From Microbulbifer sp. Q7 (GTDB lineage Bacteria; Pseudomonadota; Gammaproteobacteria; Pseudomonadales; Cellvibrionaceae), in the NCBI RefSeq assembly GCF_001639145.1, contig NZ_LROY01000002.1:652501-716500 (forward strand): a stretch of DNA of 64,000 bases, in the 5' to 3' direction. The translations under genes were made by a program, and so were the position numbers. Below are positions 1-8,178 of this stretch, in pieces; within the stretch, counting starts at the first letter, position 1, and every line of letters begins with the position of its first letter. A model generated the notes under the pieces. The model saw nothing but the letters and a program-made list of their open reading frames with translations. It did not search any database and was not told the origin of the DNA.

Positions 1-231
1 CGACTGACGGGCACCCTGACGTCCGCCAGTGAAGGTGTCTGGGCGCTGCACTGGGATGATCGCAGTCTGAATGCGGATGCGTGGATGATCGCGGATCGCA
101 GTGAAACCGGGGCACTGTTGCTCACCATGCAGGCGAAGTCCCGCGGTACAGATTTCAGTTACGATTTTCATGATCTGCGCTTTGAAAAAGTCCAGCGGGG
201 CAGCCGGGTAGAAGCGGCCGCTGGCCACTAG
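1..231 (+). CDS. C-terminal fragment of an unidentified protein (possibly a serine hydrolase)
   Basis: An open frame enters from the left edge and ends at TAG 229-231, giving the last 76 residues of a protein. The piece is rich in Asp, Ser and Thr and ends with an aromatic stretch (FSYDFHDLRFEKV) before a short Ala/Gly tail. The wording vaguely recalls the C-terminal end of exported beta-lactamase-fold serine hydrolases, but no catalytic motif lies in the window, so the family is a guess. It reads in the same direction as the LD-carboxypeptidase that starts 54 bases downstream and could share its transcript. Confidence 0.55.
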   Translation, partial: RLTGTLTSASEGVWALHWDDRSLNADAWMIADRSETGALLLTMQAKSRGTDFSYDFHDLRFEKVQRGSRVEAAAGH

Positions 232-285
232 CGAGCGACGGGCAGAAAAACAGTTTATTTATCGACTTAATTTTCAGGAGTAGTC

Positions 286-1371
286 ATGCAGCGGCGTACC
301 TTGATCCAGTCCATGATGTCAGCACCCCTGTTGGGGGCGGCCGCGGCCAGTGTAGCCAGAGACAGTGGCCCATTGGCGTCCGCCGGCTACAGCAGCGGCG
401 ATTCCAGCCAGAAGGGTGCGGGTCTACTGCGTCCCAAGCGGCTCGAGGCGGGCATGACCGTGGGGCTGGTCACGCCGGCGAGTAATGCCTGGGAGGACGA
501 GGATATTCGTTTCGCCGGCGATGTGGTGCGCTCATTGGGGTTTGAAGTGAAGGAGGGCAAGCACCTGTATCGCCGCACCCAATACCTTGCGGGCCCGGAC
601 TCTGCCCGTGCCGAAGATTTCAACGAGATGTTTGCCGACAGCAACGTGGATGCCGTCTTCTGCCTGCGCGGCGGCTATGGTACGCCACGCATCCTGCCCA
701 TGCTCGACTACGGGTTGATTCGCAACAATCCCAAAGTATTACTCGGCTACAGCGACATAACCGCGCTGTTGAATGCGATCTATCACAGAAGTGGGGTGAT
801 GACCTTCCACGGTCCGATCGCTGCGCAGAATTTCACCGATTACACCCTGGCCGAATATCAAAAGGTACTGGTACACGGTGAGCGGCCGATACCCCTGGGC
901 GCGCCGCCACCCTTTGACTCGGCCCCGGGCCGGGTCGAAAACCGCAATCGCATCACCCGTTTCGCCGGTGGCCGCGCACGGGGACGCTTGATTGGCGGTA
1001 ACCTGTCTCTGATGACGAGTCTGGTCGGTACGCCCTTCGAGCCCGATTATCGCGGCAAAATTTTGTTTCTGGAAGACGTCAGCGAGGCACCGTACCGGGT
1101 GGATCGTATGCTCACCCAGCTCTGGCTCGCGGGAAAACTACAGCAGGTCGCAGGCATCGCTTTTGGCAAGTTCACGGATGCGGAAACCAGTGGCAATACC
1201 TTCAGCATGGAGCACGTATTACGCGAGCGCACCGCCAGTCTTGGCGTACCAGTCGTGCGCGGCCTGATGATTGGGCACGTGGAAGACCAGACCACGGTGC
1301 CGGTGGGGGCCATGGCAGAGCTGGACGGCGATGCCGGCACGCTGGTGTTGCGGGACTCGGTTGTCAGCTAA
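286..1371 (+). CDS. S66 family LD-carboxypeptidase (LdcA-like), probably exported
   Basis: Serine peptidase of family S66. Characterised LdcA enzymes remove the terminal D-Ala from murein tetrapeptides by cutting the L,D bond after meso-diaminopimelate. The family hallmarks are present: the GGYG turn (residues 129-132) and the nucleophile elbow GYSD with Ser156, followed by a TFHGP segment. At 361 residues it is longer than cytoplasmic LdcA (about 300) because of an N-terminal extension of about 45 residues that starts QRRTLIQ and continues with a short Ala-rich hydrophobic stretch. This looks like a Tat-type signal, so periplasmic action is inferred. The ATG has AGGAG about 8 bases upstream. 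The related MccF immunity peptidases share this fold, but the muramate genes downstream favour murein peptides as substrate. Confidence 0.85.
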   Translation: MQRRTLIQSMMSAPLLGAAAASVARDSGPLASAGYSSGDSSQKGAGLLRPKRLEAGMTVGLVTPASNAWEDEDIRFAGDVVRSLGFEVKEGKHLYRRTQYLAGPDSARAEDFNEMFADSNVDAVFCLRGGYGTPRILPMLDYGLIRNNPKVLLGYSDITALLNAIYHRSGVMTFHGPIAAQNFTDYTLAEYQKVLVHGERPIPLGAPPPFDSAPGRVENRNRITRFAGGRARGRLIGGNLSLMTSLVGTPFEPDYRGKILFLEDVSEAPYRVDRMLTQLWLAGKLQQVAGIAFGKFTDAETSGNTFSMEHVLRERTASLGVPVVRGLMIGHVEDQTTVPVGAMAELDGDAGTLVLRDSVVS

Positions 1372-1521
1372 TCGTGGGCTGCAGACTAAAAATTGGTGGC
1401 AGGTATCGGCCGCAGCGATAACTGCCACCAGTCTTCATCGGCAGCCAGATGTTAGTATGCATTTTGCCGCCCCGGTCGAATGCACATCGGCTTTAAAAAT
1501 ATAACAATAGCTTTACATCCT

Positions 1522-2916
1522 ATGACAGAACTTTCCTGGCTTACTCTTTTGCCGCCTTTTATTGCGATAGGCTTGGCTCTGCTCACCCGACAGGTTTACC
1601 TGGCCCTGTTTGCCGGAATCTGGCTTGGTTTTTTCCTGCTCAATCACGACGGTTTCTTCGCTTCGCTGGCGCAGGCACTGGATGGGGTGCTGGCGGTTCT
1701 GGCCAATCCCGGCGATGCGCGTGTAGTGATGTTCACACTGGTGATCGGTGCTTTCATTATTACTCTGGAGCGCAGCGGCGCGGTCAGCGGTTTTGTACGA
1801 TTTCTGGAACGCAGTCGCTGGGTTACCAACGGCAAGCGCGCGCAGTGGATGGCGTGGCTGGTGGGCATCGTCATCTTTATCGAGTCGAATATCACTGTGC
1901 TGGTGGCGGGCACCGTTTCGCGCCCGTTGTTCGATCGCTTCCGGATTGCCAGGGAGAAGCTCGCGTACATCATCGATTCCACGTCAGCGCCGGTATGCAT
2001 GTTGATTCCATTGAACGCTTGGGGTGCATTTAACCTCGGGCTGCTGGATGGGCTCGGTGTGGAGGATCCGCTGAAAGTACTGCTGGCGAGTATCCCGCTG
2101 AACCTGTACGCCATTGCTGCGGTCGCGCTTACGGCCTACACGATTTCCCGAAACTATAATCCGGGCCCGATGGCGGATGTGCAGGCGCGCACCAGTGGTG
2201 GTGATCTGGATGGTATCGACATCAGCGAAAGTATCGGTGAGAAAAGCCATATCAAACCGCGGGCCATTAATATGTTTTTGCCCGTTCTGGTATTGATTAT
2301 GGCGATGCCCCTCAGCCTGTGGGTCACCGGCGATGGCAAAATATTCGAGGGCTCTGGGTCGACTTCCGTACTCTGGGCGTCTCTGGCTGCTCTCACCACC
2401 GTTTCGGTGATGGTGTTGTTGCAGCGCAGTATGTCGCTGGACGAGCTCAGCCACACCTGGATGGAGGGCGCCGGGCGTATGCTGCCGTTGGCCATTATTC
2501 TGGTGTTGGCGCTCGCTCTGGGTGCGATCTCCAAGACTCTCGGCACTGGCCAGTATGTTGCCGGGATAGTGGGGGATACGATTCCACTGGCATTGTTGCC
2601 GGTGGTTATTTTTCTCGTATCTGGCGTGATTGCTTTTTCTGTGGGCTCTAGCTGGGGAACCTTCTCCATCATGTTGCCCATCGCCATTCCCGTAGCCAGC
2701 GCACTGGGTGCGGAGCCGGCACTATTCGTCGCCGCGGTACTGTCCGGTGGCATCTTTGGCGATCACAGTTCGCCCATTTCCGACACCACCATCGTGTCAT
2801 CCCTGGCGGCCGGCACCGAGCATATCGAGCATGTGCGCACACAGATACCCTACGCACTGCGCGCCGGTGCCGTGAGTGCGGTGGGTTTTGTTGTGCTCGG
2901 TTATGTAATGCTCTAG
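1522..2916 (+). CDS. NhaC-type Na+/H+ antiporter family membrane protein
   Basis: Polytopic inner-membrane protein of 464 residues with about 11-12 hydrophobic segments. It belongs to the NhaC-type ion transporter superfamily, recognised by the conserved C-terminal stretch GIFGDHSSPISDTTI and the preceding GSSWGTFSIMLP segment. Members exchange Na+ for H+, and some relatives carry organic or amino acids, so the substrate is open. The frame is open back to 1480, but the first residues of that longer version are not membrane-like. The ATG at 1522 begins MTELSWLTLLPP, the usual start of the family. It lies between the LD-carboxypeptidase and a PLP decarboxylase, which suggests either uptake or export of an amino acid or amine, or pH and sodium balance alongside decarboxylation. 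Confidence 0.8.
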   Translation: MTELSWLTLLPPFIAIGLALLTRQVYLALFAGIWLGFFLLNHDGFFASLAQALDGVLAVLANPGDARVVMFTLVIGAFIITLERSGAVSGFVRFLERSRWVTNGKRAQWMAWLVGIVIFIESNITVLVAGTVSRPLFDRFRIAREKLAYIIDSTSAPVCMLIPLNAWGAFNLGLLDGLGVEDPLKVLLASIPLNLYAIAAVALTAYTISRNYNPGPMADVQARTSGGDLDGIDISESIGEKSHIKPRAINMFLPVLVLIMAMPLSLWVTGDGKIFEGSGSTSVLWASLAALTTVSVMVLLQRSMSLDELSHTWMEGAGRMLPLAIILVLALALGAISKTLGTGQYVAGIVGDTIPLALLPVVIFLVSGVIAFSVGSSWGTFSIMLPIAIPVASALGAEPALFVAAVLSGGIFGDHSSPISDTTIVSSLAAGTEHIEHVRTQIPYALRAGAVSAVGFVVLGYVML

Positions 2917-2973
2917 CACGGTACAGGAAGACATTTAGATGAATGACAGGGGTTTTAAACAGGGTAAAGTGAA

Positions 2974-5049
2974 ATGACAAAAAGCCCTTGTGAAGTGGTG
3001 CTGTTAACTGGCGATGGTGTATTTGCCAGCCGCTGGATCGAAGAACTGACGCCGCTCGCCGAACACGATACGGATGCGCCCATCGCGCTGGCATTTACAT
3101 ATGCCAGCGAAGGCGGATTGGAGTCTGCTCTGGCACGGGGTGCCGTACAGGTTCTGGTGGTGGACGATCAGGGGCTTGATGAAGACGGTGTGTCCACGAT
3201 CCTGGCCCGGGTGCGGGCGCAGCGTGCAGAGATTGACTGTGTACTGCTTACCGGCGCCGACGAAGCCTCGGGAACTGGTTTTGAATGCGTGATCTCCCGG
3301 GGCGAGTCCAATTACGGGGTGGTGTACCGCACCCTGCGGCGAATTCTGTTGGAGCGTATTGCAACGCCCTTCGCCGATGCACTGCGGGAATATGTGTACG
3401 CGGCGCGCGACTCCTGGCATACGCCCGGACACTCCAGTGGCGATAGTCTCAGCACCAGCCCGTGGATCGCCGACTTTTATCGCTTTATGGGCGAGCATAT
3501 CTTCAATACCGATCTCTCGGTAAGTGTGAAAATGCTGGACTCTTTGATGGACCCCATCAGTGTGATTCGCCAGGCCCAGCAACTCACTGCCAAGACATTT
3601 GGTGCGCACCAGAGTTACTTTGTTACCAATGGCACCTCTACCTCGAACAAGATTGTGCTGCAGCACCTGCTGCGCCATGGCGATCGGGTGATCGTAGACC
3701 GCAACTGCCACAAGTCTGTACACCATGCCATGATCATGAGCGGTGCGCTGCCGGTGTATCTGGAGTCTGCGGTCAACCAACACTTTGGCATCTACGGCCC
3801 GGTGCCGCAGCGGGAAATCTTCCGTGCCATTGATGCCAATCCTGGTGCTCGTCTGCTGGTGCTCACGTCATGTACTTATGATGGTCTGCGCTACGATCTG
3901 CGCCCAATTATCGACTACGCACACGCTGCCGGGTTGTACGTCCTGATCGACGAAGCCTGGTATGCCCACGGTCGCTTTCACCCGGCCCTGCGCCCAACTG
4001 CACTGGAATGTGGGGCGGATTTTGTTACCCAGTCGACGCATAAGATGCTCTCGGCCTTTTCGCAGGCGAGCATGATTCATGTGGGCGATTTCTCGTGGCA
4101 ATCGTCGGGTGATGGTGAGGCCCACGATGCATTTGATGCGGCCGGTTTCCGCGAAGACATCAATATGCACACCTCTACCAGCCCCCAGTACGGCATGATC
4201 GCGAGTCTCGATGTGGCGCGTAAGCAGATGAGCATTGAGGGTTATGAGGTGCTGGATCGCACTCTGGGATTTGCCGAGGAAATACGTCAGTTTGTCGATC
4301 AGAATACGGTTTTTCGCAGTCTGAATGCAGAAGACTTGTGTGGCCAAGCGCTGGCCAACGACGGCATTCGCCTCGACCCCACAAAAGTCACCATTGATGT
4401 AGGGCAGGCGGGCGTCAGCGCACCGCACGCACAGGCCTTGTTATTTTCCGATTTCGGTATTCAGGTGGAGAAGAACACCCACAATACGCTGTCGTTTCTG
4501 GTCACCATTGGCACCACCGAGAGCAAGGTATTGCGTCTTAAGCAGGCTCTGCGCAAGCTGTCAGACGGCGCATATCGTATCCGGGTACGCCGGGTTGCCG
4601 CCGCTGGCAATGAGGAAGAGCCAGTGCGCGGGCAGGGCCTGCCTAACCTGAGTGCAATTGTTGTTCTGCCACGCACGGCGTACTTTGCCCGGGGCGAAAA
4701 ACTGGCCTGGGAAGGGGATGGGCGCGCTGAGCTGATTGGCCGTATTGCCTGTGATGAGGTGGTGCCCTATCCACCGGGTATTCCCCTCCTGGTGCCTGGC
4801 CAGAAAATTACCCAAAGAATTCTCGATGCCATTATCGCTTTTACCAGTGAACGTGCCGATCTGGAAATGCACGGCTTGCGCCGTGAGGGCGGCTTACCGG
4901 CAATACGCGTATTGACGGAAAGCGAGACCGCTTTGGCGATGAAAGAGTACGAGGAACTGTTCACTCAGGAAAGTACCGAGGCGTCGTCCGGACTTGTGGT
5001 GTCAAAGGCTGTGGTATCAACGGTTGATACAGCGCGGGAGGTCGTGTGA
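2974..5049 (+). CDS. Orn/Lys/Arg decarboxylase family PLP enzyme
   Basis: Fold-I pyridoxal-phosphate decarboxylase of 691 residues. An N-terminal receiver-like wing domain (about 1-125) precedes the large PLP domain (about 135-520) and a C-terminal domain. The Schiff-base lysine is Lys357 in QSTHKMLS. Asp326 in LIDEAWYAHGRFHP should bind the pyridine nitrogen, and HKSVHHA (about 246-252) is typical of the family. Known members convert lysine, ornithine or arginine to diamines with release of CO2 and uptake of a proton. The form resembles the pseudomonad lysine decarboxylase group more than E. coli CadA, but the substrate cannot be read from the sequence. Its TGA overlaps the GTG of the next gene by four bases (GTGA), so it is translationally coupled to the dipeptidase-muramidase fusion. 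That places it in the peptidoglycan operon. Confidence 0.85.
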   Translation: MTKSPCEVVLLTGDGVFASRWIEELTPLAEHDTDAPIALAFTYASEGGLESALARGAVQVLVVDDQGLDEDGVSTILARVRAQRAEIDCVLLTGADEASGTGFECVISRGESNYGVVYRTLRRILLERIATPFADALREYVYAARDSWHTPGHSSGDSLSTSPWIADFYRFMGEHIFNTDLSVSVKMLDSLMDPISVIRQAQQLTAKTFGAHQSYFVTNGTSTSNKIVLQHLLRHGDRVIVDRNCHKSVHHAMIMSGALPVYLESAVNQHFGIYGPVPQREIFRAIDANPGARLLVLTSCTYDGLRYDLRPIIDYAHAAGLYVLIDEAWYAHGRFHPALRPTALECGADFVTQSTHKMLSAFSQASMIHVGDFSWQSSGDGEAHDAFDAAGFREDINMHTSTSPQYGMIASLDVARKQMSIEGYEVLDRTLGFAEEIRQFVDQNTVFRSLNAEDLCGQALANDGIRLDPTKVTIDVGQAGVSAPHAQALLFSDFGIQVEKNTHNTLSFLVTIGTTESKVLRLKQALRKLSDGAYRIRVRRVAAAGNEEEPVRGQGLPNLSAIVVLPRTAYFARGEKLAWEGDGRAELIGRIACDEVVPYPPGIPLLVPGQKITQRILDAIIAFTSERADLEMHGLRREGGLPAIRVLTESETALAMKEYEELFTQESTEASSGLVVSKAVVSTVDTAREVV

Positions 5050-6914
5050 AGAAAGAATGGAAGCAGGGTGCGCTATTTGCTCTCGTCGGCGCACTGGTGA
5101 TAGGCGGGGTTGCGCTCACCACCCACTATTCACAGGGAGAAATCCCGTCGTCAGAAGAAGCCAGTAGCGCTAATCAGGTTAAGCCGGATTTTGTATCGGT
5201 GCGTGGTAGCAATATCAAGGTTGCCATGCGCTATGTGACCACGGACAACCTGGTTGGCGAGCCGCTGGACGGGTACCGGGATAATCTCTGCATGTTGGCA
5301 GCGCCAGCCGCGCGCGCACTGGAAAAGGTTGCTGTGCGGCTGGCGGAAGAGGGGCTGGGGCTGGAACTGTTTGACTGTTACCGCCCGCAGCAGGCCGTCA
5401 ACCACTTTGTGCGCTGGGCCGCTGCGCCGGAAGATCACAGCACTAAGGCAGACTTCTACCCCCGGGAAAAAAAGTCCGAGATGTTTGAGCGGGGCTATAT
5501 TGCCGAGCGCTCTGGACACAGCCGTGGAGCGACCGTGGATCTGACGCTTTACCGATTGGATACCGGTGAAGCGCTGGATATGGGTACCGGGTTTGATTTT
5601 ATGGATACACGCTCGGCCACAGAGTATCCGCTGGATGATACCAGCGCGCGCGTCAATCGACTGCACCTGCGGGATGTCATGGCCGTCGAGGGTTTTGTCA
5701 ATTATGCGCAGGAGTGGTGGCACTACACTTACAAGCCCGAGCCCTATCCGGACACCTATTTTGATGTGCCGGTTTCTCTAGCTTCACTGCCAAATAAGGA
5801 GGCCACTGTAGCGGTATTGCGAACCGGCGCGGAGCAGGCCGAACTTTACCTCCCGTTACTGCGTGACCAGAAGGTGGGTCTGGTGGTGAACCAGACTTCC
5901 CGTGTGGGTGAATCGCATTTGATCGATTTCCTGCGCCAGCGACAGGTTGGCCTGCAGAAAATTTTCGCCCTGGAGCACGGTGTGCGCGGCGATGTGGAAA
6001 ATGGTGGCAAGGTAGAAGATGGTGTCGACGGGCCCAGCGGACTGCCCATTGTTTCGCTCTATGGCGGTAATTACGCACCCAGCGCGGAAGCTCTGGCGGA
6101 GCTGGACTGGCTGGTATTTGATATCCAGGACGTGGGAGTGCGCTTCTATACCTACATCAGCTCGTTGCACTACCTGATGCAGGCCTGCGCCGATCAACAG
6201 ATCCCGTTGCTGGTACTGGATCGTCCGAACCCGAATGGTGACTACATCGACGGACCTGTACTGGAAAAATCTTTTGAAAGTTTTGTGGGCATGCACCCCA
6301 TTCCGCTGGTACACGGCATGACGGTGGGAGAACTGGCGCAAATGATCAATGGTGAGGGCTGGCTGGATGGCGGTGCGCAATGTCCACTGACGGTCATTCC
6401 CGTAGCGAATTACCGCAAGAGCATGGCCTACAGCCTGCCTGTGCGCCCATCGCCCAACCTGCCGAATGATCTGTCGATCCGGTTGTATCCTTCCCTGGGA
6501 TTGTTCGAGGGCACCACCGTGAGTGTTGCGCGCGGTACCGATTTCCCGTTCCAGGCGCTGGGGCATCCGGACGATACCCAGGGTGCTTTTTCGTTTACCC
6601 CACAGCCAGTCGCCGGTGCCAGCGAGAATCCAAAGCACAAGGGTACTTCCCTGAGCGGTGACGATCTGCGCAATGCGGATACGCAGGTGCGCTTTTCACT
6701 GGAGCCGTTACTCTCCTGGTCTCGACGCACGGGCGAGTCACCCGAGGCGTTTTTCTCTCGCGCCGGTTTTTTTGACAAGCTCGCCGGCACCGATCAGTTG
6801 CGCAAGGCGGTTATGGTCGGGGCGTCTGCGGAACAGATCCGCGCGTCCTGGCAGTCGGATCTCGCGGCCTTTCGTGAGCAGCGGCAGCCCTATCTGTTAT
6901 ACCCGGAGCAATGA
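5046..6914 (+). CDS. Fusion: VanX-type D-Ala-D-Ala dipeptidase + NamZ exo-N-acetylmuramidase (DUF1343)
   Basis: Two enzymes in one 622-residue chain. Residues 1-25 form a signal sequence or membrane anchor (MKKEWKQG, then a hydrophobic run). Residues about 45-245 are an M15D VanX/DdpX dipeptidase: YRP with Arg113, the zinc motif SGHSRGATVD (His158, Asp165) and EWWH (Glu223 base, His226 ligand). Residues about 260-622 are a DUF1343/NamZ domain: VNQTSRVG, EHGVRG with the likely catalytic Glu310, FDIQDVGVRFYTYIS and GMHPIPLVHGMTVGELAQMI. NamZ releases MurNAc from the non-reducing end of murein fragments; VanX-type enzymes cut D-Ala-D-Ala. The start is GTG 5046, overlapping the decarboxylase stop. 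The stop overlaps the ATG of the next gene (ATGA). All key residues of both halves are present, so both activities are expected, most likely in the periplasm. Confidence 0.92.
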   Translation: MKKEWKQGALFALVGALVIGGVALTTHYSQGEIPSSEEASSANQVKPDFVSVRGSNIKVAMRYVTTDNLVGEPLDGYRDNLCMLAAPAARALEKVAVRLAEEGLGLELFDCYRPQQAVNHFVRWAAAPEDHSTKADFYPREKKSEMFERGYIAERSGHSRGATVDLTLYRLDTGEALDMGTGFDFMDTRSATEYPLDDTSARVNRLHLRDVMAVEGFVNYAQEWWHYTYKPEPYPDTYFDVPVSLASLPNKEATVAVLRTGAEQAELYLPLLRDQKVGLVVNQTSRVGESHLIDFLRQRQVGLQKIFALEHGVRGDVENGGKVEDGVDGPSGLPIVSLYGGNYAPSAEALAELDWLVFDIQDVGVRFYTYISSLHYLMQACADQQIPLLVLDRPNPNGDYIDGPVLEKSFESFVGMHPIPLVHGMTVGELAQMINGEGWLDGGAQCPLTVIPVANYRKSMAYSLPVRPSPNLPNDLSIRLYPSLGLFEGTTVSVARGTDFPFQALGHPDDTQGAFSFTPQPVAGASENPKHKGTSLSGDDLRNADTQVRFSLEPLLSWSRRTGESPEAFFSRAGFFDKLAGTDQLRKAVMVGASAEQIRASWQSDLAAFREQRQPYLLYPEQ

Positions 6915-8104
6915 GTGTGCAGCGGCATATCAACGACATTTTGCAACAGGTACCCAGCGGCCGACTGATGTCGGTTGATCTGCTGCGGGGGCTGGCCATC
7001 GCGGCCATGGTTCTGGTTAACAATCCCGGCAGCTGGTCTTACGTGTATGCGCCCATGGCCCACGCGCAGTGGCACGGCTGGACTCCGACCGATGTGATTT
7101 TCCCGCTGTTTCTGTTTGTCGTTGGCCTGTCGATGGTGCTGTCCTGTGGTCGCAGCCGGCCTTTCCCCGCAGTCGGTTGGGGGCAGTGGAGCAGGGCGCT
7201 CAAGTTGTTTGCACTGGGGCTGTTTCTGGCGGTGTTTTTCTACAATTTCCGCGACGACACCTACAACTGGGTACAGGATCGGCTTGAAGGCATTCGTTGG
7301 ATGGGTGTGTTACAGCGGATCGCGCTGGTTTACATCCTCTGCTGTTATCTGGTGCGCTGGCTTTCTTTGCCTGGGTTGGTGATCGCGGCGGTGCTCTGCA
7401 GCCTGATCCCCTGGCTGATGATGCTATTTTTGCCCTACCAGAATGCCGCTGGAGAAACCTTTCAGGGACAACTGGCATTCGGCAATCATTTTTCTGCCTG
7501 GCTGGACCAGTGGTTGCTCGGTGCAGAACATGTTTATTACCGCAGTGCCGAGCCTTTCCCGTTTGATCCCGAGGGTGTGCTGACCACCTTTGCTGCGGCT
7601 TCTACCTGTCTGCTTGGGGTCCTGGCCGGCCTGGCCTGGAAGCACTCGGCAGCGGATCGTGCATCGCAACTGCGTCTCTGTCGCACCTGGGCACTGGGTG
7701 GCGCGGCAATGTTGCTGGTAGGGCAGTTCTTGCATCCGCTGGTGCCCATCAACAAGGCGCTCTGGTCGCCGAGTTTTGTACTGGTTACAGCGGGTGTGTC
7801 TGCTCTGTTGTTGTCCGGACTCTATTACCTGGTGGATATTCGCGAACGCCGCCGGGCCCTGGCACCACTGCTGGTATTCGGCGTCAATGCCATCGCCCTG
7901 TTTATGCTCGCGGGTGTGGTGGGGCGGCTGCTGATCATGATGCCGGTGGGGGATACCACACTCAAAGGCTGGCTGTTCCATACTGTGTTCCAGCCCTTGT
8001 TTGGCAGCTACGGCGGTTCACTGGCATTTGCCGTGTCCAGCCTGGCGCTTTTCTACCTGGTGATGTGGCAGATGTATCGTCGCCGTATTATCTGGAAAGT
8101 ATGA
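6911..8104 (+). CDS. NagX-like / DUF5009 multi-pass acyltransferase family protein
   Basis: Integral membrane protein of 397 residues with about ten hydrophobic helices. It opens with the family signature SVDLLRGLAIAAMVLVNNPG, then HGWTPTDVIFPLFLFVVG. This group (DUF5009, NagX) is related to heparan-alpha-glucosaminide N-acetyltransferase, which acetylates glucosamine across a membrane. Bacterial members are often found in GlcNAc or chitin utilisation clusters, but their reaction is not firmly established. The ATG overlaps the previous stop by four bases, so it is coupled to the muramidase fusion. A role in handling amino sugars or muropeptides at the inner membrane is inferred from that position. 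Confidence 0.82.
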   Translation: MSVQRHINDILQQVPSGRLMSVDLLRGLAIAAMVLVNNPGSWSYVYAPMAHAQWHGWTPTDVIFPLFLFVVGLSMVLSCGRSRPFPAVGWGQWSRALKLFALGLFLAVFFYNFRDDTYNWVQDRLEGIRWMGVLQRIALVYILCCYLVRWLSLPGLVIAAVLCSLIPWLMMLFLPYQNAAGETFQGQLAFGNHFSAWLDQWLLGAEHVYYRSAEPFPFDPEGVLTTFAAASTCLLGVLAGLAWKHSAADRASQLRLCRTWALGGAAMLLVGQFLHPLVPINKALWSPSFVLVTAGVSALLLSGLYYLVDIRERRRALAPLLVFGVNAIALFMLAGVVGRLLIMMPVGDTTLKGWLFHTVFQPLFGSYGGSLAFAVSSLALFYLVMWQMYRRRIIWKV

Positions 8105-8126
8105 GTGGCTGTGTGTTGGCGCTTTG

Positions 8127-8162
8127 GTTGGACTGATTGTTGAACTAATTGTTGGACTCATT
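8127..8162 (+). repeat. Three tandem copies of a 12-base unit before glcD
   Basis: The bases 8127-8138, 8139-8150 and 8151-8162 are three adjacent near-copies of GTTGGACTGATT (second GTTGAACTAATT, third GTTGGACTCATT). They fill most of the gap between the NagX-like gene and the glcD start, and the last copy ends just ahead of the AAAGG ribosome-binding site. The unit is a multiple of three, and the third copy is open in the glcD frame, while TGA and TAA in copies one and two close it further upstream. The array could change glcD leader length by slippage. Confidence 0.8.
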
Positions 8163-8178
8163 GGTAAAGGTGAATCGT

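Noticed and set aside
286..1371. S66 protein as a microcin C immunity peptidase (MccF)
   Set aside because: The fold allows it, but no microcin genes are nearby and the downstream muramate genes fit LD-carboxypeptidase better.
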